Shown: positions 8,233-15,845 of the stretch, piece after piece
Numbering within the stretch: position 1 is the first letter of the stretch
Layout: the number at the start of each line of letters is the position of its first letter
NCBI RefSeq assembly: GCF_018698455.1
Contig: NZ_JABIOQ010000006.1
Span: forward strand, 1-41,513
Length of the DNA stretch: 41,513 nt
Direction: 5' to 3'
From: Sulfurimonas sp.
GTDB taxonomy: Bacteria > Campylobacterota > Campylobacteria > Campylobacterales > Sulfurimonadaceae
Made by a program: the position numbers and the translations under genes
The notes under the pieces: model-generated
Told to the model about the DNA's origin: nothing
The model's input: only the letters and a program-made list of their open reading frames with translations
Database searches by the model: none

Positions 8233-8829
8233 TTACTCTTCGATAAGATAGCTAAGAGTAGTGTTTCCAAACTTTTTAGATTTTTTAAGTTCAAAGTTTC
8301 CTAATTTATTAGGAATTTCTAAACCTGTCATATGCTCAATTATAACCATTTCGACATATTCACTTGGAAGAGCGGCTATAAGAGCCATTGTTTTATCATA
8401 GATATCTTCCATTCCTTCTCGTATGCTAAAAGGTGGGTCAACATAAACATAAGCTCTCTGCTGTGTCTTTTTGAGTTTGGCAACAACTTCTTTTATATTT
8501 GTAAAACTATCCCCACTATAAACATAGCAATCCGAAGCACCAAGAGAAGCTATATTACTTTTTAAAATACGAAGTGCATCTCTGTCTTTTTCCATAAAAT
8601 AGATCTCTTTTGCTCCGCGACTCAAAGCTTCAAGACCAATGGAACCACTTCCAGAGAAAACCTCAACAAAAACTGAATCAACTATGTCAAACTGAAGAGT
8701 ATTAAAAAAAGATTCAAGGACTATGGTTTTTGAACTTCTTGTTGTCACTTTACTGGGTATATTGAGAACCTTACCCTTATACTTTCCAGAGATAATCTTT
8801 TTTGTAAACTTATTACTATTATTTTTCAT
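8233..8829 (-). CDS. rsmD: 16S rRNA (guanine966-N2)-methyltransferase RsmD
   Basis: This is a 198-residue SAM-dependent methyltransferase. It has an N-terminal RNA-binding start 'IISGKYKGKVLNIPS', the SAM motif 'FVEVFSGSGSIGLEALSRGAKEIYFMEKD' and the catalytic DPPF in 'RAYVYVDPPFS'. It modifies a guanine in helix 31 of 16S rRNA on the assembling 30S subunit. Length and motifs fit the family. It is the last gene of a tightly packed minus-strand run from 10861; its start overlaps the end of the next upstream gene by 11 bases. Confidence 0.93.
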   Translation of the reverse strand: MKNNSNKFTKKIISGKYKGKVLNIPSKVTTRSSKTIVLESFFNTLQFDIVDSVFVEVFSGSGSIGLEALSRGAKEIYFMEKDRDALRILKSNIASLGASDCYVYSGDSFTNIKEVVAKLKKTQQRAYVYVDPPFSIREGMEDIYDKTMALIAALPSEYVEMVIIEHMTGLEIPNKLGNFELKKSKKFGNTTLSYLIEE

Positions 8830-9187
8830 AAAATGCTTTTACCGCTCTTATAATATTAGACTGATACTCTTGTGTTAAAAGTTCTATCCGTTTTTCTAAA
8901 ATACTAAAATCCATACATTCAGTATGACTATAAGGCTCTTCTTCTGATTCACTTCCACCTAACTCTTTATATCTACTTTCAAGTGCAAGAATCAGCTGTG
9001 ATTTTGAAAATGGTTTTAGTAAGTCAACATTCTCACCACTTCCAATATAAAAGCACCTATCATCATTAAGGCACTCCTGATCTCTTACCACTATGTCACA
9101 TTTTTTTGTACTACTAAGATACTTCTCTAAAAAAAGTTCCAATGACTTTTGTAATAAGGGAGACTTACACTCTACTGCAATTTTCAT
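8819..9187 (-). CDS. Small cytoplasmic protein with receiver-like fold features (function unknown)
   Basis: I do not recognise this 122-residue protein as a named family. Residues 1-75 have an alternating strand/helix pattern like a response-regulator receiver: 'MKIAVECKSPLLQKSLELFLEKYL', 'CDIVVRD', then 'LLKPFSKSQLILALESRYKEL', where the KPF followed by a helix copies the end of receiver domains. The usual acidic pair after strand 1 is missing, so phosphorylation as in CheY is doubtful. A short helical tail (about 92-122) follows. It sits between rsmD and the exonuclease-like gene with overlapping or nearly touching ends. The receiver resemblance is inference. Confidence 0.6.
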   Translation of the reverse strand: MKIAVECKSPLLQKSLELFLEKYLSSTKKCDIVVRDQECLNDDRCFYIGSGENVDLLKPFSKSQLILALESRYKELGGSESEEEPYSHTECMDFSILEKRIELLTQEYQSNIIRAVKAFYEK

Positions 9188-9189
9188 AA

Positions 9190-9894
9190 CTATCCTTGTA
9201 AGTAGTAGTTTATACTATACTTTATATCTTCATCTAAATCATCGGCTTTATTTAAAAGCCACTCGGCATAAGCCCTATCAACATGACAAACCTCTTCTAT
9301 AAACTGACCCTTATGTTTTCCAAAATTAAACTTACAAATTAGCACATTTTGGGAACTAAGCTCTATCATTTTTTCAATGGATGCCATATCTTCGAGGTAG
9401 TGTAAAAGTAGCTCTGTCACTATAACATCACTAAGTGCGTTGTTCGCATATAAAGCATCTTTAATTCCATAGCACTCTTTTTGTTTTTCTTCATTACGAT
9501 ATAGCTTGAGTTCATAACGTAACACTTGTAAGGAAAACAGTTCACACTCTGGTATAAGATGTTTAGTGACTCTAGAGGAATCAATAACACTTCCTTTCCA
9601 TAATAGTCCACTTCCTACAAGTTTTTCTAAAAAGAAGTTTGCATTATGTGAGATGAGAATACTTTCTTCATTGTTATTATCTGACAAAAAATGATAAGCT
9701 TTACTATCAAGGAATGAACCTTTCTCTTTTATCATTTCATTCGTGATATGATGTACACTTGATGCTTGTGGAGATATTTTTTTACCCTCATTAAGAAGTT
9801 CATATATATAATGCTCCTCATTTAAAAGCGCGATAGAACAGATTTTATCATTTACCTCCACCCCAGTTGTTTCCATGTCTAAAAAAATTAACAT
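9190..9894 (-). CDS. DnaQ-like 3'-5' exonuclease domain with C-terminal DUF3820-like segment
   Basis: The 234-residue protein begins 'MLIFLDMETTGVEVNDKICSIALL', the ExoI motif (DxE) of DEDD exonucleases; 'SSVHHITNEMI' follows as in DnaQ proteins. The ExoII region 'SHNANFFLEKLV' lacks the usual Asp after AxF, and the ExoIII region 'YANNALSDVIVTELLLHYL' keeps the Asp but has Asn where DnaQ has His. Activity may therefore be weak or lost. The C-terminal 'FNFGKHKGQFIEEVCHVDRAYAEWLLNK' resembles the short DUF3820-type segment found behind some exonucleases. It overlaps the following membrane-protein gene by 7 bases. Confidence 0.75.
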   Translation of the reverse strand: MLIFLDMETTGVEVNDKICSIALLNEEHYIYELLNEGKKISPQASSVHHITNEMIKEKGSFLDSKAYHFLSDNNNEESILISHNANFFLEKLVGSGLLWKGSVIDSSRVTKHLIPECELFSLQVLRYELKLYRNEEKQKECYGIKDALYANNALSDVIVTELLLHYLEDMASIEKMIELSSQNVLICKFNFGKHKGQFIEEVCHVDRAYAEWLLNKADDLDEDIKYSINYYLQG

Positions 9895-10436
9895 TTCGTC
9901 AGCCTTATGCGTTTACATTTCATCGTAAGAATCATAAAGGAAAAGTAGCCCGCTAAAAGAATAAATCCATAAAGTATATAAGTATTAAACCATGAGAAAA
10001 GTGAGACTGACGATGAAAATAAATATACAAGTGCAAGTGCAATTATTATCTCTGAAGCAACTATCCATATTAGAAGCATAAACCATTTTCTCCATACCTT
10101 CACTAAATCTCCATAACCTATAAACTCTATAAGCTCCTGTTTATCATTTTTAAGACAAGACAAAAGTTCTATTTTATACTCCCCGTAACATATATTAAAA
10201 ATATACTTCAGTGATAAAAAAAGTGAAAGTAAAAGTGTAATACTCCAAAGTAGAACAAACCAAAAACTAAAAATTTCAAACAGTGCACTTATCAGCTCTG
10301 TGTTTAAAGAGGGTAAACCCTGTTTTACATAAAGGTACAAGCTTACAATAGCACTGAAAATTGATGCGAAAAAGATACTAGAAAATGAAACGAAGAGAGC
10401 CCATCTTAACCAAATGAAAAAGTAAAACTTACTCAT
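9888..10436 (-). CDS. Inner-membrane protein of unknown function, about four membrane segments
   Basis: I do not recognise this 182-residue protein. Four hydrophobic stretches are visible at about 9-35, 50-72, 115-138 and 145-170, with a charged cytoplasmic loop at about 75-112 (CYGEYKIELLSCLKNDKQELIEF). It ends in a basic tail (KCKRIRLTKC). It begins 2 bases after the stop of the 140-residue gene and overlaps the exonuclease-like gene, so it belongs to the rsmD run. No catalytic motif is visible. Confidence 0.6.
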   Translation of the reverse strand: MSKFYFFIWLRWALFVSFSSIFFASIFSAIVSLYLYVKQGLPSLNTELISALFEIFSFWFVLLWSITLLLSLFLSLKYIFNICYGEYKIELLSCLKNDKQELIEFIGYGDLVKVWRKWFMLLIWIVASEIIIALALVYLFSSSVSLFSWFNTYILYGFILLAGYFSFMILTMKCKRIRLTKC

Positions 10437-10438
10437 CT

Positions 10439-10861
10439 TTATTTACTAAATCTATCTAACATAGTATGATAATGCTCAAGTGTCATAAAGCTCTTCTCAA
10501 ATCTATAACGAATAATAAACTCAACAACCTTATCTTTGAACTCAGTCTCAACATTTTCCACTCTTCCAAAATAGGCTAAAGAAATATTTTTACTTTTGAC
10601 ATCTGTATTCTTATCATATTGTATTGCTAGAACTTGAAGGTATTTTCCTTCTTTTATCTCTCCTAAATTTTCATTTAAAAGTGAAGCACCAGAAAGATTT
10701 ATAGCTTTAAATATAAAAATATTTTTAAACTTGGGTACCTTTTGATCGACACCAACTTCTAGATATAGTTCTTCTAAAATTTTTAGGTTATTTTTTCTCG
10801 CTAGTTCATAACTAGAGATTTTATTTGTTAAGTTTTTTAATCGCTCTAATGCTGAACTCAT
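10439..10861 (-). CDS. Conserved-looking cytoplasmic protein, function unknown
   Basis: This 140-residue soluble protein is not one I can name. It starts MSSALERLKNLTNKISSYELARKNNLKILEELYLEVGV, a helical lead that may form a coiled coil, followed by a likely beta-rich part (about 45-130). It has no signal peptide. It is the first gene of the packed minus-strand run 10861 to 8233 and is divergent from murA, with 74 bases between the two starts that must hold both promoters. Confidence 0.6.
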   Translation of the reverse strand: MSSALERLKNLTNKISSYELARKNNLKILEELYLEVGVDQKVPKFKNIFIFKAINLSGASLLNENLGEIKEGKYLQVLAIQYDKNTDVKSKNISLAYFGRVENVETEFKDKVVEFIIRYRFEKSFMTLEHYHTMLDRFSK

Positions 10862-10935
10862 ACCTATTTCCTTTCATCAAAGTATATCAAAAAATAATTA
10901 GATATAATGTCATAAATTACTAAATAAAGAGACTT

Positions 10936-12198
10936 ATGGACTACTTAAAAGCACAAAGTGTAAAATCACTCAATGGTATAATAAAAATTTCTGGTGCGAA
11001 GAATGCATCCCTTCCTCTTATTGCCTTGACAATACTCTCAAGTGAAATTGTCTCTTTAAAGAATCTCCCTAATGTTGCGGATATAAAAACACTTCTGAAG
11101 CTTCTTAGTAACCTTGGTGCTATTTGTAAATTTCATGAAGATAGAGTTACTGTTGACACCAGATCCCTACATGAAACAAAGGCAACTTACGACATCGTTA
11201 AAACGATGAGAGCATCAATCCTTGTTTTAGGTCCAATCCTTGCACGCTTCGGACATTGTGAAGTTTCTCTACCAGGAGGCTGTGCAATTGGTCAGCGTCC
11301 TATTAATTTACATCTAAAAGCGTTAGAGCAGATGGGTGCTAAAATAGCAATTAAAGCTGGTTATATCGAAGCAACTGCACCTGATGGTCTAACGGGCTGT
11401 AATATTATTTTTGATAAAATAACTGTAACTGGAACTGCCAATATTGTAATGGCTGCTGCCCTTGCGAAAGGTGAGACTACTATTACAAACGCAGCGAGAG
11501 AACCTGAAGTAGTACAACTTTGTGAGGTTTTAAGTGCAAGCGGAATAGAGATAGAAGGTATTGGTACTGCTATTCTAACTATCAAAGGAACAGCTGGAAA
11601 GCTTATCGCCATAAAAGAATTTTCTGTTATTCCTGATAGAATAGAAGCAGGAACATACCTTTGTGCTGGAGCTATTACAAAATCACAAATCACACTAACA
11701 AGTGTAGAGCCTAAACACCTTGGAGCAGTTTTAGCAAAACTCGAAGAGATGGGTAATAGTTTTACCATTACTGATTACACTATAACCATTCATCCTGCCC
11801 AAGAAATAAAACCTGTAAAGATTGTCACTCAAGAATACCCTGCATTTCCAACAGATATGCAAGCTCAATTTCTAACATTAGCAACTCAAGCAAATGGTGT
11901 TTCAATTATAGAAGAAAGACTTTTCGAAAATCGTTTTATGCATGTGAGTGAACTTCAACGTATGGGTGCAGATATAACACTCAATGGTCATACAGCAACA
12001 GTCTGCGGAAAAACAAAGTTATGTGGTACGGATGTTATGGCGACAGACCTTAGAGCCTCTTCTGCACTTGTTTTAGCAGCACTAGTTGCAAATGGTGAGA
12101 CCAATATTCACCGTATATACCATCTTGACCGTGGATATGATTCTTTAGAAAAAAAATTAGGGAATGTTGGAGCAAAAATACAAAGATTAAAAGAGTAA
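10936..12198 (+). CDS. murA: UDP-N-acetylglucosamine 1-carboxyvinyltransferase MurA
   Basis: This 420-residue enzyme adds enolpyruvate from PEP to UDP-GlcNAc, the first committed step of peptidoglycan synthesis. It shows '[17 protein letters not shown]' at the N-terminus and the active loop '[17 protein letters not shown]' with Cys116, so it should be of the fosfomycin-sensitive type. Later segments '[17 protein letters not shown]' and '[20 protein letters not shown]' are typical. It is a single gene between convergent and divergent neighbours; a TATAAT at 10903-10908 may be its -10 box. It ends in a shared hairpin with hspR. Confidence 0.97.
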   Translation: MDYLKAQSVKSLNGIIKISGAKNASLPLIALTILSSEIVSLKNLPNVADIKTLLKLLSNLGAICKFHEDRVTVDTRSLHETKATYDIVKTMRASILVLGPILARFGHCEVSLPGGCAIGQRPINLHLKALEQMGAKIAIKAGYIEATAPDGLTGCNIIFDKITVTGTANIVMAAALAKGETTITNAAREPEVVQLCEVLSASGIEIEGIGTAILTIKGTAGKLIAIKEFSVIPDRIEAGTYLCAGAITKSQITLTSVEPKHLGAVLAKLEEMGNSFTITDYTITIHPAQEIKPVKIVTQEYPAFPTDMQAQFLTLATQANGVSIIEERLFENRFMHVSELQRMGADITLNGHTATVCGKTKLCGTDVMATDLRASSALVLAALVANGETNIHRIYHLDRGYDSLEKKLGNVGAKIQRLKE

Positions 12199-12211
12199 CT
12201 CTTTAATCTTT
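12182..12211. terminator. Bidirectional hairpin between murA and hspR
   Basis: The stretch from 12182 to 12211 is an almost perfect inverted repeat (AAAGATTAAA...GAGT / ACTC...TTTAATCTTT). It spans the stop codons of the two convergent genes murA (ends 12198) and hspR (ends 12203), with T-rich sequence on both sides, as expected for a terminator working in both directions. Confidence 0.7.
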
Positions 12212-12580
12212 AAATATAATCATTTCGTAAACTGATCTAGTTGTAACAAGAGCCTTATCTGGTGAAACGGAGTGTGAGTTTTGAGCACAGTTTACCTCAT
12301 GACGAAGTTCTGCTATCTCTTTTTCCATTTCATCAACATTTATTTTTAAGCGAAGTATTATATCTACCCCGGCAAGGTTTACCCCTAACTCACGAGTTAA
12401 ACGAAGTATTAGTTTTATTTTATCTACGTCGCGTTCAGAGTAAAGTCTTATGCGACCATTAGATCGCGAAGGACATATGAGGTTTTCACGTTCATACTGA
12501 CGTAAAGTCTGTGGGTGTATATCTAAAATTTTAGCAACGATACTTATTAAATAAACTGGCTCATCATATTTGTGTATCAC
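12203..12580 (-). CDS. hspR: MerR-family heat-shock repressor HspR
   Basis: The 125 residues form a MerR-type winged helix: 'EPVYLISIVAKILDIHPQTLRQYERENLICPSRSNGRIRLYSERDVDKIKLILRLTRELGVNLAGVDIILRL', followed by a short coiled coil 'EMEKEIAELRHEVN'. The lack of effector-binding cysteines, the position directly behind cbpA (13 bases) and the strong HTH match to HspR give the name. In Helicobacter and Campylobacter HspR represses chaperone genes through HAIR sites. Such sites lie in this window before cbpA (13521-13541) and clpB (24270-24290), so it probably controls itself and clpB. Confidence 0.92.
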   Translation of the reverse strand: MIHKYDEPVYLISIVAKILDIHPQTLRQYERENLICPSRSNGRIRLYSERDVDKIKLILRLTRELGVNLAGVDIILRLKINVDEMEKEIAELRHEVNCAQNSHSVSPDKALVTTRSVYEMIIFKD

Positions 12581-12593
12581 TTGCTAAACCCTT

Positions 12594-13466
12594 CTAGTCT
12601 TTTGGTAGTTTTTCTTTCATTATTTCAACTAAGTCTTCATCGAGAGTCTCAACATTTGGCAAAACTATATTTGCTTCTAGATAGAGGTTTCCTCGTGTTT
12701 TCAACTTACGGTTCATTGCACCCATTTCTTTAACACGAAAACGTTGTCCATTCTTTGTATTTTGAGGTACTTTAAGTTTTATCTCTTTCTCTAAAGTTTC
12801 TATAGCAATTTTCTCTCCAAAAAGTGCTGCAAAAAGAGGTACATCAAAACTTTTAACTAAATCATCACCTTCTCTCACATAATCTGGGCTAGATGCTACT
12901 GTGATTTTAAGGAACAGGTCTCCAACTCGACCAGACTGAGCATGACCTTTACCTTTAACACGCATCTTTTCACCAGAGTTCACACCAGCAGGAATCTTAA
13001 TGTCAAATCTATCGCCTTGAACAGAAACAGGATGACTTCCTCCTAATATAGACACGATAAAAGGAATCGTTACATTTGTTTCAATATCAAGATTAACTTC
13101 TTGTTGAAAGCCACCTCCACCAAAGCCGCCACCGAATGGATTACCGCCACCGCCGCCACCATTTGAAAACATTTCACGAAGTATATCTTCCATACTTCCA
13201 GCGCCTGCACCACCATGACTACGTGAGAAATCATGAAAATTCTGTCCACCGAACATAGAATCGCCCTGCATGTCATACTGCTGTTTCTTTTCTTTGTCAC
13301 TGAGAATTTCATACGCAGAGTTTATTTCTTTAAACTTCTCCTCTGAATCTGGATCTTTATTTACATCTGGATGATACTGACGAGCTAGTTTTCTATACGC
13401 TTTTTTTATTTCTGATTCGTTCGCACTTTCGTTTATTTCTAAAGTTTTGTAAAGGGATTTTGCCAC
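12594..13466 (-). CDS. cbpA: DnaJ-family co-chaperone CbpA
   Basis: The 290 residues comprise a J domain with HPD at 32-34 (QYHPDVNKDPDSEEKF), a Gly/Phe-rich linker (about 85-120) and two substrate-binding beta domains. No CxxCxGxG zinc-finger repeats are present, so this is CbpA (class B), not DnaJ. It stimulates DnaK and binds unfolded clients. It is followed at 13 bases by hspR, the arrangement found in H. pylori and C. jejuni, and is preceded by a sigma-70 promoter overlapped by a HAIR operator. Confidence 0.94.
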   Translation of the reverse strand: MAKSLYKTLEINESANESEIKKAYRKLARQYHPDVNKDPDSEEKFKEINSAYEILSDKEKKQQYDMQGDSMFGGQNFHDFSRSHGGAGAGSMEDILREMFSNGGGGGGNPFGGGFGGGGFQQEVNLDIETNVTIPFIVSILGGSHPVSVQGDRFDIKIPAGVNSGEKMRVKGKGHAQSGRVGDLFLKITVASSPDYVREGDDLVKSFDVPLFAALFGEKIAIETLEKEIKLKVPQNTKNGQRFRVKEMGAMNRKLKTRGNLYLEANIVLPNVETLDEDLVEIMKEKLPKD

Positions 13467-13506
13467 TGTTTTTCCTGATAAATTTTTTATATTAATTATT
13501 AGTGTG

Positions 13507-13541
13507 ATTATATCATAAGAGTTGAGTGTATGTCAATCAAG
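13507..13541 (-). promoter_or_regulatory. Sigma-70 promoter of cbpA-hspR with HspR operator (HAIR)
   Basis: On the minus strand TTGACA (13536-13531), an 18-base spacer and TATAAT (13512-13507) form a near-consensus promoter, 41 bases before the cbpA start. Over its -35 box lies CTTGATT-GACATAC-ACTCAAC (13541-13521). It fits the HspR inverted repeat CTTGAGT-N7-ACTCAAG at 12 of 14 positions with the exact N7 spacing. HspR encoded downstream would block RNA polymerase here until heat shock. Confidence 0.82.
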
Positions 13542-13640
13542 TTAACACCACAAATCTTTATACATTTAAATTAATACTACTCTTAACCTTCATTTTATAT
13601 GGACTTATTTTAGAGATAAGTAACTTTGTAGTGGATAGTC

Positions 13641-14639
13641 CTAACTCTGATAGTTATGTATTTCTCTAATAATCATGTTTTGCTCTTTAAAAAGGTATTC
13701 AATAATTTTTTTACTGCTTTTTCCTGAACTAACTATCAAAAATATTACTTTTAATGTTTCTTCTTCCTTATAATCTGTTTTAAGATATTTGGTTTGTACA
13801 AGGATTATATCGTCATTCAGAGTAATGTATATTGAAGTTTGCTTCTTTAAAAATTCTTCTTCTTGAGGACTATTTATAAATATACTAATACTTTTTTCTG
13901 ATAAGTCACATACATTGAATTCAAAAACTTTAGCATTTGAGTCTTCCACATGTGCAATAACTTTTACTGTAGGTTCAATGCGAATTGATTGTCTCTTGTG
14001 CATATCTTCTTTTGCAAAAACAAAATTATTAATCTTAAAGATATTTTCATTTGTATTGGCAACATTCCCACGTAGAGTAAGCCTTCCTTTTTTGGTATTT
14101 GAAATAAGTAGGATACTTGTACTTTCTAGAAGTGAGATATGATGCTTACGGTCTACTAATACCTCTATGAAATTTTCACTAAGTCTGAGAATCTTACCAA
14201 ATTTATTTAAGGGAAGACCTTTATAGAAAGTTAATACATTTACCTTAGAAATTTGATTAATTTTAAAAAAATTTGCGACCTCCGTATCAACATTCTTCGA
14301 GATGACTCTCGTGTGCTCTCTTCCATCACTCGCGATTGAGCCACACAGAGATGCTGTAAGTGTAGTAAAGGAAAATATATATAAATCGTCATGTTGATTT
14401 TTTGAGATTAAAATTGTTGCATCTTTGCATTTAAAATATTCATTATTCGTAAAAAGCAAGAATAGATTTTCTTCATTTTCTATATTAATTGTTTTGAGAA
14501 AAACTTCAATGGCATTTTTCTTACTAAGAGATTCAATGTTTAAGATTCTCAACATGTACCGGTTAATAAGGTCTATTTTTTTGTTTTTAAAGATTATAAT
14601 CCCATTAGGGAGTAAATCACAAACTTCCAACTTAGTCAT
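13641..14639 (-). CDS. PAS-like plus PilZ-like domain protein (possible c-di-GMP binder)
   Basis: The N-terminal ~100 residues look like a PAS domain ('LEVCDLLPNGIIIFKNKKIDLINRYMLRIL'). The C-terminal half resembles a tandem PilZ arrangement: a PilZN/YcgR-like part ('VNVLTFYKGLPLNKFGKILRLS'), then 'HKRQSIRIEP', which fits the c-di-GMP RxxxR motif, and 'FEFNVCDLSEKSISIFI', fitting DxSxxG with Ser in place of Gly. No membrane segment is visible. I prefer the ATG at 14639 because AGAGGAA precedes it; an earlier ATG at 14678 has no ribosome site. It is a single gene facing the cbpA promoter. It may act as a motility or surface effector. Confidence 0.68.
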   Translation of the reverse strand: MTKLEVCDLLPNGIIIFKNKKIDLINRYMLRILNIESLSKKNAIEVFLKTINIENEENLFLLFTNNEYFKCKDATILISKNQHDDLYIFSFTTLTASLCGSIASDGREHTRVISKNVDTEVANFFKINQISKVNVLTFYKGLPLNKFGKILRLSENFIEVLVDRKHHISLLESTSILLISNTKKGRLTLRGNVANTNENIFKINNFVFAKEDMHKRQSIRIEPTVKVIAHVEDSNAKVFEFNVCDLSEKSISIFINSPQEEEFLKKQTSIYITLNDDIILVQTKYLKTDYKEEETLKVIFLIVSSGKSSKKIIEYLFKEQNMIIREIHNYQS

Positions 14640-14755
14640 ATTTTTTGTTCCTCTAGCAAAAATTTCTGTTACATACATACAAATAGATATTTAAGAGAGC
14701 GATTATTCCCTAGCAATCATCTTTTAACCTCGTATAAATACTTTTATTAATAACA

Positions 14756-14795
14756 CATCTTTTTTTAAAGTTTTTTTGACTTTAAATCAAAGATG
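14756..14795. repeat. Long imperfect inverted repeat (hairpin) at the edge of the decayed region
   Basis: CATCTTTTTTTAAAGT (14756-14771) pairs with ACTTTAAATCAAAGATG (14779-14795) across a 7-base loop, with one or two mismatches. It begins 3 bases beyond the stop of the decayed minus-strand frame. It could be the terminator of that lost gene or the end of a former mobile element. Confidence 0.5.
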
Positions 14796-14797
14796 CA

Positions 14798-15121
14798 TTA
14801 CTCTGTTGAGATTGAAATACTAACTTCAAATCCTGTAACTATCATACTCAACTTAAGCATGGCGACTTTTGCACCCAAATCCAAGTAAATCTTAAGTAGT
14901 GCTCGTTATGTAGTGATTATACTTGTAAAATCTTTATTGTTCTTTACAATCTCATCAATCTGTGCTATTTTGACCATGATTTCAATAAATGCTTGCAAAG
15001 TAATAGATAAATTTTGAAGTTCACACTACAAATCTTTAAAGAGTCCACCTATGGTTTTAGGTTCATTGCTCATTCTGTTAATGAAGCTGACAATAGTATA
15101 AGCAAAAATGAGAGAGTAATT
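14798..15121 (-). pseudogene. Decayed reading frame, family not recognised
   Basis: On the minus strand one frame from 15121 to the stop at 14800-14798 reads as protein-like sequence (NYSLIFAYTIVSFINRM..., FIEIMVKIAQIDEIVKN..., IYLDLGAKVAMLKLSMIV). It is broken only by TAG at 15028-15026 and TAA at 14908-14906. In DNA this AT-rich, about eight stops would be expected in 108 random codons. The +1 frame just upstream (about 15200-15122) continues with LKIKKKTLNAIYEKHKMQ, suggesting a frameshift. It looks like the C-terminal remnant of a lost gene, possibly of a mobile element, but I cannot name it. Confidence 0.45.
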
Positions 15122-15343
15122 TTACCTGCATTTTATGTTTTTCATAAATAGCATTGAGAGTTTTCTTTTTTATCTTTAAAGTTCTAAATTTTGTTATTAG
15201 TTGCTATCCTTGAGATAACTTTTAACCTAAGTAAAAAATATACTAAAAATAGGGACTATTTTAGCTGAAAATCTTGTTTCTATGAAAATATCAAAGATGT
15301 AATAGAAAATTTATTAGAAATAAGAAAAACTCACTTATGGTTT

Positions 15344-15622
15344 ATGGGTAAAGCTGACTCAAAGTATCAAGAAGTATTAGATATCGAGATAGAGATGAAT
15401 AAAATCCAAGCTAAAACAATTATTACACCAAAACAATACACTGAAATATATAATTTATCAGTAAAGCTACAAGGACATTGCAGAAATCGGATCAAAGATC
15501 CATTGCCCTATTATCAGGAAGCACGAGGTGAAAAAATCACTTATTATGTTGAAGAAGTAGATAAGTGGCGATCTAAACAACGACAAAAAAAAGATAAAAT
15601 AAGGTATTTAGCAGTGATTTGA
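15344..15622 (+). CDS. Short DNA-binding-like protein (excisionase/AlpA-like), possibly truncated
   Basis: The 92 residues contain 'IITPKQYTEIYNLSVKLQGHCRNRIKDPLPYYQE' and 'KITYYVEEVDKWRSKQRQKK', the pattern of helix-turn-helix excisionase/AlpA proteins, where a mini-wing 'DPLPY...KI.Y..EEVDKW' follows the helices. The same frame stays open and protein-like upstream to a stop at 15266-15268 (ENIKDVIENLLEIRKTHLW), but no good start or ribosome site is visible. This may be the 3' part of a larger broken gene. It lies 90 bases from tRNA-Val, a common insertion site for integrating elements. Confidence 0.45.
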   Translation: MGKADSKYQEVLDIEIEMNKIQAKTIITPKQYTEIYNLSVKLQGHCRNRIKDPLPYYQEARGEKITYYVEEVDKWRSKQRQKKDKIRYLAVI

Positions 15623-15712
15623 AGAGGTTCGAACTACATAACTCAGTATTCTTAAAGTATTTTACAATTTCGTTAAACATATTGAAAGTAAGGGCTGGAA
15701 ATGGTTTATGGA

Positions 15713-15787
15713 TGGTGCTCGATACTGGATTTGAACCAGTGACCACCTCCATGTCATGGAGGCACTCTACCGCTGAGTTAATCGAGC
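15713..15787 (-). tRNA. tRNA-Val (anticodon GAC)
   Basis: The minus strand folds as a complete tRNA. The acceptor stem is GCTCGAT/ATCGAGC; the D arm ACTC-AGCGGTA-GAGT follows. The anticodon stem CCTCC/GGAGG holds the loop ATGACAT, whose middle bases GAC read valine codons GUC/GUU. The T arm is ACTGG-TTCAAAT-CCAGT, with discriminator A and an encoded CCA. It lies between the scar region and the DUF1624 gene, in the same direction as the rpmH-to-ruvX run. Confidence 0.95.
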
Positions 15788-15845
15788 TTATGGTGTTTCG
15801 GTCGGGAATTATACCCATATTTTAAACAATTTCAATACTTAATGA

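Noticed and set aside
15619-15825. 68-codon plus-strand frame and an 81-codon minus-strand frame across tRNA-Val
   Set aside because: Both run through the tRNA gene at 15713-15787, which explains the sequence; no ribosome site or protein-like pattern.
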